Source: Rhinopomastus cyanomelas
Taxonomy: Eukaryota > Chordata > Aves > Bucerotiformes > Rhinopomastidae
Reading direction: 5' to 3'
Length of the DNA: 64,000 bases
NCBI GenBank assembly: GCA_013400115.1
Contig: VXBP01004439.1
Coordinates: forward strand, 62,001 to 126,000
How positions within the stretch are numbered: the stretch's first letter is position 1; the number at the start of each line of letters is the position of its first letter. The notes beneath the pieces are model-generated. The model was not told where the DNA came from. It ran no database searches and saw only the letters and a program-made list of their open reading frames with translations. The translations under genes were made by a program, and so were the position numbers. Shown here piece by piece: positions 24,610 to 37,073 of this stretch.

Positions 24610-27600
24610 AACCATCTGTTTCAGTAGATAGGTTACTGCTAAAGATATTTCTCTTTCCTTTCCATTTTCTTTGTATTTCCAAAAAGACTGTTCTTGATAG
24701 AACAACTGCAACAACTGTCCGGATTGTTCTCTCAGCTGTCAGTGGATCTAGCTGAAGATCTGATACTGAGCAGGCTCGTTTTCTCTGTAGTTACTTACCC
24801 ACTCATGCACACACACACACACGCAGTCGTGTGCCGCAAAAATACCAGCTGATACCAAAGAAATCTGAGAACAAGAAGAAAATATTGTACATGTTTTTCT
24901 GTTCTTTTGCCATAAACAGCATTTCCGAGAGAAAACCAGACGCTAAAGCTGCCGGTGTCAATGGTTTATGGAATTTTATAATCTAAAACACATTCCTCCC
25001 TATTTCAGCTGAACTTTTTTCCCCTGAAGTAGTACTAATACTTTCATAAGTACGGCTGATAAGATGCCGAGCAACGTTATTTTCCACCCTAAACCTACTT
25101 CTTTCTCCCACAGTAGAGTAATGATGTCATTTAGTCCACTTGAGTTAGAGTAAATCATGCTCTTAAAATAGCAGACTGTTAAATGTAAATCTTAAGCATC
25201 CTTTGAACTACTTCTTTAAAGACCTTCCACCCTGTTGTGGTTCCATGACAGTATATCTGAAGGGTATTACAGAGGAATGTCATCAATCTGACGATGAAAT
25301 GAAAATGCAAGTTCAGATGCCAAATATGCCTTTCACTCTAGATACCAGATATATCCTCCTCTCTCTTCTACCCTCTTGTTACAATTGTTTGACAAACTTC
25401 CACTTACAGGGGACCATTCCCATTCCCAGGGAGAAATTTATAGAAAAAAACAAAACCTTTTGTTCTAGTTCAGTGAGAAAAACTTGTGGTGGAAAGCAAA
25501 ATGAAGGGTGACCTCCAGCACCAGAGGAATGTGTTTGTGAGGGACAGGTTGGGAGTGACTACTATGAATCACACAACGTTGCAATGATGATTTAATTTTT
25601 AGAAGAAGTTTTCAATTCCATTGCCTAACCATTGTGCAGTCAAATAACTGTCCAGTTAGTAAATTGCCCAAGAAGAAAAAATACTTGGAAACTGGATCAT
25701 AGTGGAGCTTCTGTAGCAGGAAGAGAAGACAACTAAAACGCTACACTTTGCTGATATATTTTGCTGCACAGAGTGTAATACAGATTGTGTTGTAGAATAA
25801 GAGCCAGCAACAAGAGCATTGTTACGCAGGATGCTACGGAGAGCGATGCATATCTCCATCATTTCACAAAGCAGTTACAAATTCTGCACCCTGTGCAGTT
25901 TGCAAGAGATGCCTTCTCAGGGTCAATGCTGCTAGAACACAAGAAACGCAATTCCTACACAGTTTCCAGAGTTCTGCAGGATATTCGTAGAGACTAATCT
26001 GGAAAGATGCAAAGTCTCAGCAAAGTTCACTTCTCCAACTGTTCATAGCTTCCCTGATGCATTGACCTGAATTAAAAGTAAGCCCGACACAGATTTAAGG
26101 CAAAAACATACATGGCCAGTGGCAAAATCTGTAGAGCAGTAAAACGTTTCCCTACTGGCACAGCATCAAGTACAGACTTCTGATAATTAAGAACAACACG
26201 GGAGGAATCCTTGCTGGTTTTTATCTTCAAGGTAAACTTAATTAAAACAAATATTGAGAGAAATCAGACACATGTAGAAAACCATCTTCCAGTGACTGAA
26301 GAATAATCCCTATGGAATAAGATCACAGAGTCAAGGAGCACATTACACTGTCACATTTTTAAGGTCGTGACTATTGGCAGCCCTTCACGGCACAAAGCAG
26401 AGCCTTCGCGTGGCACCAGCAGCATAGTTCTGCGTGGAACAGCAGTACAATGGCATGAGCACCACATTGTTCTGACTTGTTGTGTGGTTTTACACAGAAA
26501 GCTTGGCACTGGATTAGGGCACTCTGCTTTCTAGTGGCTGAGCTTCACTCTGACGGGATCTAGTGGTAACAGAGCAACCTCCCTTGCAGAAACCAACGTG
26601 TGCATGGTATTTTTGTGCCAAAAGCTATGTGATTCTAAGTTCCCACTTTAAACACAGCAACACAGTGCGATAGTTTGTGAACTGGAGGAAGAATCTCTTT
26701 CTCCAAACACTGGCATATTAATTTTAGTCTCTGCTTAGATTCAAGTTCTAGGCATGTAAATGAAGAATGGCAAGTCAAGAGAGATTATAATAGTGATAAA
26801 ACTGTCCTGTTTTATTTATATTTGTATGTGTGAATGCTATATAGACTTATATAATGTTTATTTTACACATATAATTATTTTTATATGCATTTTGTATGTA
26901 TAAAAACATAAATACATCATGTGTATCATGTGTATATGTAGTAGGGCAGCACTGAAACAACAGTTTAGAACAAAGCCATCCAGAAATTGCCTTCCTCAGC
27001 ACAGCCCTCTCACTGCTCTACAGGCTGGCTTTAGGGGTTTGCTGCTTAGGCACCATAATGGGAGCATAGCCCCTGTGGAGAGGTGTGAGGTCCCAGCTTG
27101 CAGTTGTTTGGAGAGTTTTCAATGGACTTTCATTAAAATAGCACATGTGAGAACAGATAACTTTTTTTTAGAGTTGGACCAAAGGCATTTTGAGTGTCTG
27201 ACTAAAATGATGGTCCTGACTTTGCAGAAGCAGAAGATCCTTTGGGCTGTTTCTGAGACATTTTTATTACTGCTGTTTATCCCCAGTCATTATATAGCCA
27301 GACGTCATACCTGAGTACAAGAGTGCAGCATTTGCCTTGGAGAACAGGGATCTAGAAAGTAAATGCTTTGGGTTTAGTGTTCATATCTCTAATAGATTCA
27401 GCCCAGTGCTTGTAGAGCCCCTCGTACTGTGGAGCGCAGCCCTACAGCTCTCCTGGGAAAAGCCTCTGTTTCATGCTCCGTGTCTGTGTGTTAGGATCCA
27501 GATTAGCCCATGACACTTGAACATGTCTGTTTCTACATAAATCTACTCAAGTACATTCATACTTCTGTTTATGCCAAAACCTGGTATTCCAGCTTGAAGA

Positions 27601-27885
27601 TGAAAACACTTAACAGCTTTGTAAAAAAACCAGTAACATATTATTTCTATTTAACTCCTCACTCTCAAAAATTGCACTTGCTTTTTCCTTTTTGTCACTT
27701 TTTCATAAATGCTGACAGATCTCACGTCTCCTTCATCCTAATTAATTCAATATTTTCCACCCATGTGTCTCTTATCCAATTGTTTGGGGTTTTTTTCTCA
27801 TTTATTTTTCAAATGAGTGGGGCATATGTGGCATTTTATCGCATCTAAACAGCAGTGATTCTGCTCTGCATGAAACTGAATACTG
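24610..27885. other. Single-copy DNA, no gene seen
   Basis: Contains a (CA)n microsatellite at about 24808-24822 and an AT-rich patch about 26805-26935. The 131-codon plus-strand frame at 26919-27314 has no recognisable motif and starts in the AT-rich patch. Confidence 0.5.
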
Positions 27886-28010
27886 CGTACGCCGAGCTCC
27901 GAGAGACCGCACCAAGCTCCGGTGCCTGAACGCTATTTATCGGGGGTTTTGGGTGATCTGGGGATTCCCTTAACAGGAAATCTCGGGGGAAGGAAAGGGG
28001 AAGCCGCTCG
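27886..28010. other. CpG-rich short block
   Basis: Eleven CpG dinucleotides in 125 bases, against near absence in the neighbouring DNA. It contains G-runs ('cgggggttttgggtgatc', 'ctcgggggaaggaaagggg'). It ends about 95 bases before a CR1 fragment. It could be the GC-rich leader of a retroelement, a small promoter-like island or a regulatory element. I cannot tell which. Confidence 0.35.
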
Positions 28011-28105
28011 GGGTCTAAATCTCTTGCAGGATTAGCCAGTGGGCTACAGGATCCACTCTCAGCCAGCAGCCATGCAAGGTGGAGAAACCAGAAGTTGTGC
28101 CCAGA

Positions 28106-28245
28106 TCTGGCAGCACTGGAGGGTTCATAGGGATAGTCAGCATGGCTTCACCAAGGGGAAGTCATGCTTGACCAACGTGATAGCCTTTGAAGGGGGCATA
28201 ACCAAGTGGATAGATGATGGCAGAGAGGTAGGTGTGGTCTATCTT
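28106..28245 (+). pseudogene. CR1 reverse transcriptase fragment (N-terminal part)
   Basis: The frame that starts at 28039 reads 'QHGFTKGKSCLTNVIAFEGG', which is the F-x-x-G-x-S block of CR1/jockey-clade RT, followed about 15 residues later by 'GVVYL', where the catalytic-aspartate strand begins. The N at 28246 removes the next residues. The fragment is only about 45 codons long and non-functional. Confidence 0.75.
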
Positions 28246-28515
28246 NGAAGGAAGCAGGGGGTCCTGGTGGACGGCAGGATGACCATGAGCCAGTAGTGTG
28301 CTTTTGTGGCCAAGAGGGCCAACAGCATCCTGGGCTGATCAGAAGGGGGTTGTTACCAGATTGAGAGAGGTTCTTCTCCCCCTCTAAACTTGTGAGACCA
28401 CATCTGCAGTATGTGTTCCTGTGTGACTTGGTCTAGGTGATGCTGCTGTGTCAAGGGGATTGGACTAGATGATTTTTCAAGGTCCCTTCCAATCTCTAAT
28501 GATTCTATGATTCTA
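28106..28515 (+). mobile_element. Internally deleted CR1 with RT fragment and tail
   Basis: Plus-strand CR1 that keeps the start of the RT fingers region, then an N at 28246, then a later RT-end piece ('gtcctggtggacggcagg', frame V-L-V-D-G-R), then 'gagaccacatctgcagtatg', and finally the 3' tail ('gacttggtctaggtgatgct' to GATTCTATGATTCTAC). At least three non-adjacent parts of CR1 lie next to each other. Confidence 0.85.
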
Positions 28516-28695
28516 CACTGTTATTTCTACTTACAACCTACTTTTCCATGTTTTATAGCCAATGATAAATTGTTGGGATTTTTGCAACAACATCATGTTC
28601 TCATCATAGCTACTGATTTTGCAGTACGCTTCATCTTTATTCCCCGTTGTCACAAAACCCAAGTGATTAGTTGCTTTTCTCTTCTGGAAACAGCA

Positions 28696-28782
28696 TATAG
28701 AATCATAGAATTATCATTGAGGCTGGAAAGGACCTCCAGCCCAACATTTCCCTAACCCTTAGACCATGGCCTCAAATGCTAG
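28696..28782 (-). mobile_element. Old CR1 tail
   Basis: ATAGAATCATAGAATTATCATTGAGGCTGG tail with 'aaaggacctccagcccaac'. About 87 bases, 5'-truncated. Confidence 0.8.
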
Positions 28783-29697
28783 CCGAAGGTAATTTTGCAT
28801 TCGTATGCGACACGTGAAAACCTTTCAGATTCAAACTGGCTATACAACTTGGCACGGACATTTAAATCTGGTGAGGAAATATTTACAACATCTAGCACTA
28901 ACTACTCACCCTAGTAGAAAAGCTAAATGGAATTCCTTGTTTCTCTGCTTTAACTTGCCTGCCCAAGAAGTCTATGATTTTCTGTTGACCATATAGTATA
29001 CTAGAGATTTACCTGAGGTGGTTCAATTAGATAGGATGATGGCTTTCTTGTGAAGCAGCTCATGAATTTGCTGTTGTTTGTACCTCAGCCTACTGGCACT
29101 TCTTCAGTGCACTTGAGCCACAAAAGTCTGCAAAAACAGACATTATTTCTAATAACTGACCTAGCAGAGAATACTAGAAGTTCCTGGCCAGCTGGACACT
29201 TTCATATCACAGTAATAGCTACATAAAAAAAAAACCCAAACCCATAAAAAAAGTAACAGCCTTGGAGATTTGTAGCTGCTGTAAATCAGAACAGCTTTCA
29301 GCAGATTTCAATAAAGTGATACCCAGTTATCTGAGTCAACAAATGCTTAAAACACTCGTTTGCTAAAGGGTATCTACACTTCAAGTGCACTTGGGGAATT
29401 GATGTCATCTAGGCAGATCAGACTTGCTGCTCAAAATAATTTGAAGGTCTTTCTCTCCATGAACAGGGTAAAGAATCTCATTCCCAGAGTAAGAGTTACC
29501 TTAAAATTCCAAATGTCATGAAGTTTGCTTTCCTGAACAGCAAAGAAAAGTCAACGCTTGTGTCCTGTCCTCTACACTACAACTGTGTCAGAGCTGTGGA
29601 AGTAAAACAGCTGGTCTTTCCGTAGAGTTGGAAACTTACATATTGAAAAACAACTTACTGTCATCTAACTTTAACCATTGCTTGGAGGTTCTGGCCT
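28783..29697. other. Single-copy DNA, no gene seen
   Basis: AT-rich, with an A9 run near 29226. No supported frame. Confidence 0.5.
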
Positions 29698-30238
29698 AAT
29701 CATAGACTCATAGAATCATCCAGGTTGGAAAAGACCCTTGGGATCATAGAGTCCAACTATCAACCCTAGTCTACAAGTTCACCCCTAAATCATATCCCCC
29801 AACACTACATCTAAGCAACTTTCAAACACATCCAGGGATGGTGACTAAACCACCACCCTGGGCAGCCCATTCCAGTTCCTGACCACTCTCTCCATGGAGA
29901 ATTTTTTCCTGATGTCTACTATAAACAAATCCTGTTGAAGCTTGAAGCCATTCCCTCTGCTTCTGTTGCTAATTATCTGTGAGAAGAGACCAGCACCAAC
30001 ATCTCTACAGTGTCCTTCCAGATAACTGTAGAGAGTGATGAGGTTTCCCCTCAGCCTCCTCGCCCTCAAACCGAACAGCCCCAACTCTCTCCATCTCTCC
30101 TCATAAGATTTATTCTCTAGGCCCTTCACCCTCTTCATTGCCCTCCTTTTCACTCGCTCCAGCACCTCGATGTCTCCCATGTCCTGAGGTGCCCAAAACT
30201 GGACCCAGTACTCAAGGTGCAGTCTCAGTACTCAAGAT
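29698..30238 (-). mobile_element. Old-type CR1 3' region
   Basis: Starts AATCATAGACTCATAGAATC, 'atccaggttggaaaagaccc', then 'cccattccagttcctgacca', 'cagcctcctcgccctcaaac', 'tcgctccagcacctcgatg' and 'gcccaaaactggacccagta'. This older subfamily has the longest surviving copy of its type here. The minus-strand frame ending at 29845 (111 codons) is 3' UTR read-through, not a gene. Confidence 0.9.
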
Positions 30239-31427
30239 GCATGAGCAGACAGCGCCAACCAGTGCACTAAAGAAAAGTAAATGCCATTGCAGGATTTTTG
30301 GGAAACACGGTCAGAAATAACCCCTTCACTGCTTTTACAAATGTAGTTCTGGTTCCTGAAGTGTTTTTTCGATGGATATTGGTGGAAACACTTCTACGGT
30401 AGATGGCTTTCTGCTCTGTCATCCCTGGTTCTAGTCAAATGTGCATGGTAAGGGGACACTAATGACTCTGCAGATACATGCCAGCCCTGGCATTCAAGCC
30501 AGGGTGCCCTTACCTCTTGTTCTTCCAGGGAAGCAGCTTCACCAGCCACTGCTCTGTGTGATCTCGCTGGCAGGTAGGCAGCCTAGGACTGGAGGCATCA
30601 TGACACTGAAGAGGCACAGCTCCAGAGGGCAGCAGCCTGTTCTGCTGTAGAAGAGGAAAAAAAACAACCACTCAACACCTAAAAAGTAAAAATTAGTTTT
30701 ATGCCTTCTCCAGATGGAAGTTTGTCAGAATTCTCTCTTCCATCCAGTTCCCTCTTTGAATAAAAGCAAACACACACACAAGCAAGCAAAACCCACGCCC
30801 TTGCTGCCAGGCGCGCGCACGCATGGCGAGATACATCAGTGTGTGGCACACTATTTGCACAGGATTCCTCTTCGAATCTGACTGCTCTGAAGGAGGATTT
30901 TTCTCAAGGGTGTGGATGCTTTTTAAGAGTTGGAAATCTCCCTCGGGAAAGTTTTCATGTCAGCTAAACAATCTACAGAAGTGCACGAGTGTTCTGCATT
31001 AGAGTCTCTTCAGCAGCTCGTGCATGCCCAACCATGATTAGTACGTGTAATTCTCTGGCTTATTTTTTTTTCCTTTGGATTTCAGTCTTTAGAATATTTT
31101 TGATAGGAGAATTTAGCAAATACTTCCAACTTTGAAACTTTGAGATTATTTGTCATCCCAAAAAGAACATTACCAGTGCCAACACAGGTCACGGATGACT
31201 GGATATTACTGAAATTGTAATTCGTCTTCTCCCTCCTGATGACACTGACAGCTCAACACGGATATTTGAAAAATAATCTTCTAATTTCTCTGAGTTTTAT
31301 CTACCTGTTTGAACTTTGACAAGTTCAATCTCTCTGATTGTTGTTGGATGTCTCTTTTCCTACTTAAATACTTGTGGAAAAGAAAGGAGAGCTTATTCCA
31401 CATTTCATAAAGCAGTGTCTGATTATT
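30239..31427. other. Single-copy DNA, no gene seen
   Basis: Includes a small inverted repeat CCCTGGC/GCCAGGG (30485-30491 and 30498-30504) and a CA-rich stretch about 30768-30782. No coding frame supported. Confidence 0.45.
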
Positions 31428-31900
31428 CACAGGATCACAGAACATCAGGGATTGGAAGGGACCTCGAAAGATCATCTAGTCCAATCCCCTCAACACAGCA
31501 GGATTCCCTAGATCCAGTTGCACAGAAACAGGTCTAGACAGGTTTTAAATAGCTCCACAGAAAGAGACTCCACAAGCCCCTGGGCAGACCCTTCCAGTGC
31601 TCTGTCACCCTCACCTTGAAGAAGTTCCTTCTCATATTGATATGGAACCTCCTCTGTTCCAGCTCACATCCTTTGCCCCTTGTCCTATCACTGAGTAGAG
31701 CCTGGCTCCATCCTCTTGAACCCAAGCTTTCCATAGTTATCAACATTCATGGGGTCGCCCCTCAGTCTTTTTTTTCCCAAACTGAAGAGACCCAGCCTTT
31801 CCTCATCAGATGATGTTCCACCCCCTTCGTCATCTCTCCACCAGCTCTGTGTCCTTCTTGAACTGATGGGCCCAGCACTGGACACAATATTCCAGCAATT
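31428..31900 (-). mobile_element. CR1 3' end
   Basis: CACAGGATCACAGAACATCAG tail, 'ggattggaagggacctcgaa', 'caggattccctagatccag', through 'gcccctcagtc', 'cctttcctcatcagatgatg' and 'cccagcactggacacaatat'. Moderately diverged young-type copy. Confidence 0.9.
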
Positions 31901-33823
31901 ATCTCAACAATTGCTTAGAGTGGTCTTTAAACTCTGAAATGTATTCTGAAAAATATTCAGACTTGCATGGCACATAATGCAGCAGACCAAACCTCTGGCT
32001 GTGCTTCCCTCAGTTCCATCCTCCAGCACATCAGGCCATTGATTTGAACCTGCACACAACACTGCTGCATTAGATTTCTGTAACAGAGATCTGCATATTG
32101 CAACGGACTTCATGCAAATCAAGATGCTCATGTGACTTCTGCTAATCAACTAACTCCAGCAGCTTCTTGGTTCATTGCCAGCTGTATTGATGTGGGAGAT
32201 TCCTTCTCGCAAGGCACACTGGAGTTCTGTGCTTTACCACCTGCTAGTAACAGCTCCTTGCATGTCTGGGTCCATGGCCCTTTTGCCACGCTCCGGAGGT
32301 GGCATGGCAGAGCACAATGGTGTGGTGCCAACCATTCACTGTTTTGCTTGCTGTGACAGCACCGCTCCACAAAGCAGTATCTTTTGGTATTAATTCTCCT
32401 CAGTTTAACAACAGCAAAGAAACAAGGCAGCTCCCTCGCTGGAACAAGATGAAGCCCAGGCAAACACACTCAGCTAAGCTACAGTGCTGCTACCAACCTT
32501 AGCACCGAGTGTATTGAGTTGGACCTCCCATCTTCATTTCATTAGGCAAAAGACTTTTCACACAAGCATAGTTTTGGTATGTTTCTGTCTCAAAGCCCTT
32601 GTTTCTGTCAGTTTTGATGTTGTTGCTATGCATAAAATCAAACTGAGCCTTTTTTTACAATCCCAGTGTTGTCTGTGGAATCTGAGCAGTGCAAGAGCTC
32701 CATTAGCAATGTTTTTCTTCTCTATGGTCACTGTCACACTCAATTTAGCTCCAGTTTTATTTTTTGCCATAAAACAGCGTTCATGGTCACAGTAATTGTG
32801 TTACCACCCTGATCTGAGAGCCAGTAAATGACATTAATGAATTAATAAAGGAGTGCATTACTTAGTTTACAGTCCCGAGGGGACACTTTGCCCGAGGTGG
32901 AACGGCTGCACACTCTATCGGTAAGTGTCCAGCCCCGGGGCTAACCACAGCTCAGTGGGCTGTCTGAGAGTGGTCTGATTTGATCGGGCACCAACCCGCA
33001 GGCTGTCAGGGGCTGTGAGTCCTAAAGTGACAGCAGGATAGAAAATACTGTTTTTTCAGAGGCTCTGGGAAGGAGTTGCAGACTGGACTTTGCTGGTAAG
33101 GATTGCTCTACTGAGAAGAGAAGCTTCAGAACAAAGCAGCTCCCCAGACCCCAGTAAAACACACTTTCCAAATGTCATAAAACACACGGATTGAAAACAC
33201 ATGCTCATGGCCATCCGTCTGTCCCTCTAGTGATAGATGAATATTGTTCTGCCTGAGAGACCAGCATGTTGTTCTACTTCTATGAGAAGATTATCATCTT
33301 ACCAAAGGTTGCACTCTCTCCCTTTAGCTTTCTGTGGGTGCTTCCTAGATCTTTGTTGCTCTCTCACTTTGAATCCCCAGTTGCTTGCCATAGAAGGGGA
33401 AGAGTGAGAACAGCCTGGCGCTTGACCAAGGCTCTGGCTGAAATTAACGATGGCTCGGAGAGAGACACGATGGAAAATTCCTTTTTATAGCTCATCTTCA
33501 CCAGGGAGAATAAAGAAAAGTTGGTACAACTATCTGACTGGAAGGTGGTGTAAAAATATCAGGTTATGGCTGACCTCTGTTACCTGTTACTACGCTGTTT
33601 GGCCCAGGAACAGGACCCACATTAGTTTATGGTCAGTTGTCTCTTTCTATAGGGTCGGGAATGACTCAGGCATAAGTAAAAGACAAGTGAAAACTGAATC
33701 CTCCACTTTTCTACTCTCATATATACCTAAAATGCATGTAATTTAAAAACAGCTTTGAAATATTTCATTAGCAGATGCAGTATCAATAAGGCAAAATCAC
33801 AGTCAAGACCTTATTGTGATAAC
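31901..33823. other. Single-copy DNA, no gene seen
   Basis: Overlapping open frames on both strands at 32132-32502 and 32484-32795 show no motif. A modestly CpG-bearing patch lies at about 32872-33000. Confidence 0.45.
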
Positions 33824-34027
33824 CTGAGAAGGAACTTCTTCACGGTGAGGGTGACGGAGCACTGGAACGGGCTGCCCAGGGGGGTTGTGGAGTCTCCTTC
33901 ACTGGAGACATTCAAGACCCAACTGGACGGGTTCCTGTGTGACTTGGTTTAGGTGATCCTGCTGTTGCAGGAGGATTGGACTAGATGATCTTTCGAGGTC
34001 CATTCCAATCCGTAGTGATTCTGTGAT
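33824..34027 (+). mobile_element. Young-type CR1 3' end
   Basis: Plus strand: 'tgagaaggaacttcttcacg', 'cactggaacgggctgccc', 'gagtctccttcactggagac', 'gacttggtttaggtgatcct', 'gatgatctttcgaggtcc', GATTCTGTGATG tail. Confidence 0.92.
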
Positions 34028-34300
34028 GTTCACTGTAGAAGCAGAGGACAAGAGATTAACTCCTGCTTCAGAAGTGCACGGCAGGCAGTCATTACAGACC
34101 TCCAGTCTGCTTGTCCATAAGGCTTCCACAAGAAGGAACTGTGGGAAAAGGGGTGAAAACACACGTGATGTGTCCAGTAAGTCAGTCAAGTTGTACATTT
34201 GCTTCCTGATCCTTTTCATGTTAGGCCCACAGGCTTCAGAAAGGTAATACAAGTTGGAACTTTTATTTCACACTACTGCAATCTCCTGATTTTCATTGTT

Positions 34301-34630
34301 TATAAATACGGGAAGGGTGGGTGTCAGGAGGATGGAGGCAGGCCCTGCGCAGTGGCACCCGATGATAGGACAAGGGGCAGTGGGTGTAAGCTGCAACAGA
34401 GGAGGTTCCACATCAATATGAGAAGGAACTTATTCATGGTGAGGGTGATGGAGCACTGAAACCAGCTGTCCAGGGTGGGTTGTGAAATGTCCTTCTGTGC
34501 AGATGTTTAAAACCTGTCTGGACATGTTCCTGTGTGACTGGATCTAGGGAATCCTGCTGTGTTGGGGGAATTGGACTGGATGATCTTTAGAGGTCCCTTC
34601 CAATCCCTAATGTTCTGTGATTCTGTGATT
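34301..34630 (+). mobile_element. CR1 3' end
   Basis: Plus strand: 'gggtgggtgtcaggaggatg', 'gaggttccacatcaatatga', 'gatgatctttagaggtccc', and a GTTCTGTGATTCTGTGATT tail. About 270 bases after the preceding copy, same orientation. Confidence 0.92.
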
Positions 34631-35555
34631 TAGCCCACTAAAATACTGTAAATATTATCAGTCAGCAGTCACTTTCTCAGGAACCAACACTGTAGTTTCT
34701 TCCACAGGTTTTGGACCTGGGGAACTAAGAATAAAATTGCATAGGAAGAACCTGACACATGAAGCATGATGGCAAGTACTGGCTTTCCCAGATGTGAGGA
34801 GATAAGAGTTTTGTATTGAGCAACGAGAAGCCCTGCAGAAAAGCTAAAGAGGTTTCAGTGATAAGTGAAAAACCTGAATTTTTAAATGGACAGTTAACTC
34901 CCACCCTTCCTCTAGATAGCCCTCCAGGCTTTGGTTAACTCTCCAATCATTCAATCTCATTCAAACTGTTCCTCAGTTGCTCATACGTAAAGTCATCCAC
35001 TCACATTGTTCTTGTAGTCTTTGGGGTCTTCAAGACAAAGAGTTGTCTTGTGTGGTTGTCATTCAAGATAAAGAATATTTTAAGCATCAGAGGGACAGTT
35101 TCTCCTGCTGTTCCACTTCCCAGGCACCAGTTAAAAAATAAAACCAAACCAGTTAAATTCAAAATCTCAAATGGACATATTTTTCACAGTGTACAAATCC
35201 TAAACTTAATGTTCTACATGTACACAAATTACAATACCCTTCAAGCATGACAGCTTTCCTTCATACATCCCCACAATTGTGAAACACAAGAGAAGTCAGT
35301 GTCTTTTGAAAATGAAGATCTACTGAGGAGCTGCCTGTGGCCTCATCAGTTGTAGAAGTGGAAAAATCCATAAGGGCCATCAAAGCTGGATTTCTGCAGT
35401 GAAAGGATAGACACACACTTGCACATTTTGATTCACCTCTCTGCGCTTGAACATGAACCTTAGGGTTAAATTTTTTGTGGGTGTCTTTGAGCCTTAGTAT
35501 TGACTACAGAAGAAACCCAGAGGACCAAGTTTTTTATTAGGAACCTCACTTGGAG
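34631..35555. other. Single-copy DNA, no gene seen
   Basis: No repeat tail or convincing frame. Confidence 0.5.
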
Positions 35556-35730
35556 ATCATAGGATCATAGGATCATAGGATGTTAGGGGTTGGAAGGGAC
35601 CCAAGAGATCATCGAGTCCAACCCCCCTGCCGGAGCAGGACAAAACTATCTAACACAGATCACAGAGGAACGCATCCAAGCGGGCCTTGAAAGTCCCCAG
35701 AGAAGGAGACTCCACGACCTCCCTGGGGAG
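35556..35730 (-). mobile_element. CR1 3' end running into a gap
   Basis: TCATAGGATCATAGGATCATAGGATG tail and 'ttaggggttggaagggaccc', 'cctgccggagcaggacaaaa', 'aaggagactccacgacctcc', then N. Same subfamily as the nested insert at 17889. Very regular tail units suggest it is a young copy. Confidence 0.9.
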
Positions 35731-36071
35731 NNNNNNNNNNNNNNNNNNNNNNNNNNNNNNNNNNNNNNNNNNNNNNNNNNNNNNNNNNNNNNNNNNNNNN
35801 NNNNNNNNNNNNNNNNNNNNNNNNNNNNNNNNNNNNNNNNNNNNNNNNNNNNNNNNNNNNNNNNNNNNNNNNNNNNNNNNNNNNNNNNNNNNNNNNNNNN
35901 NNNNNNNNNNNNNNNNNNNNNNNNNNNNNNNNNNNNNNNNNNNNNNNNNNNNNNNNNNNNNNNNNNNNNNNNNNNNNNNNNNNNNNNNNNNNNNNNNNNN
36001 NNNNNNNNNNNNNNNNNNNNNNNNNNNNNNNNNNNNNNNNNNNNNNNNNNNNNNNNNNNNNNNNNNNNNNN
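35731..36071. other. Assembly gap (341 N)
   Basis: Run of N beginning inside a CR1. The open frames that cross it are artefacts of translating N. Confidence 0.99.
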
Positions 36072-36094
36072 TCCTCAGCTTGCTCACTAACCAG

Positions 36095-36138
36095 AACCAG
36101 AGAATCATTCAGGTTGGATAAGACCCTTGAGATCATGA
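36095..36138 (-). mobile_element. Tiny old CR1 tail
   Basis: 'agagaatcattcaggttgga' plus 'aagacccttgagatcat', about 44 bases, the old-type tail also seen at 29698. Confidence 0.6.
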
Positions 36139-37073
36139 GATGGCACAAGTTAGTTAAGGTAAACCTTGTCCTAAATGAAGTGGCCTCAGACAGCAGAATG
36201 TGAGCTTTTTTTTTTTTAAACAGAAACCTTTCTGTAGAGATCATTCTTCTAATCCCATGCTACCTGCACCAGGGATTCTCTTTGGTTTATTTTGTGGAGC
36301 ACTCAGCACTGTGTAAGCGCTAGATTGATGAAAGAATAATAACAAAACAAGTCTTTTTTCCTGTGAGTCACTATTAGCATAAAGTAGTAGTAGTAGTACT
36401 ACACAGTAAGGAAATCACTCTTTCTGCTGAACCATCAGTCAGTGCAGAAACTTGACAACAAGAACCAAGCAGAGATGCATGTTCCTCAACTTCATCAAAA
36501 AAAAAAGCAGTTACAGCTAAGAAGGTTTTTTGGAGTCTATAGATTACTTTTTCTCCTGTTGTTCTGCAGAATATGAAAAACTTACTCAGTGGAGGAATTC
36601 TCAGCAGATGGATACCCTTTCATCCTCAGATGGCAGAGAGCCCTAGAACCAAGCAATTACAGAGCTCTTTGATGCAGAACCAGCTGAACAGATTCTAATT
36701 TCTTCCCAATTGGAGACACCTGGCTCCCTAGAAAGTGCTACAAGCTGGGAGATGGAGCAGTGCATCAGGGCTGTACTCCTGATGTCACCAGGAAGGTTTT
36801 GAGGAACAAGAGGAAATCATTTTTAAATTACCTTTTTTTTGTTCTCTATCAATGCAGCAAAGTATCACAAATGCAAATAAACATAAATAAAGTCTTTTTT
36901 AAAACACTCTGAGGCAAGATTGCTTGGGGTGGTTTCTTTTTTCCCATTATTGCGAATGTTTTACCTGCCTTCAAAGAACGCTGCACAGGATATGGAAACT
37001 CAACAGCACCAGCTTTTATTGCTCACTTTTATAAAGCTCATGGCCCTAACCCAGAGGGATCAGGAAGCACATG
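36139..37073. other. Single-copy DNA, no gene seen
   Basis: Contains an AGT trinucleotide run (about 36384-36395). Nothing else recognised. Confidence 0.5.

Noticed and set aside
26919..27314. 131-codon plus-strand frame
   Set aside because: Starts in AT-rich repeats and the composition is uneven. No motif, no splice or poly(A) context.
30529..30573. 45-base exon-like segment with good acceptor and donor (CTTCCAG...CAGGTAGG)
   Set aside because: Too short and isolated, with no neighbouring exons or reading-frame evidence. Such pairs arise by chance.
35590..36244. Open frames of 144-194 codons on both strands
   Set aside because: They run through the 341-base N gap and have no real residues in most of their length.
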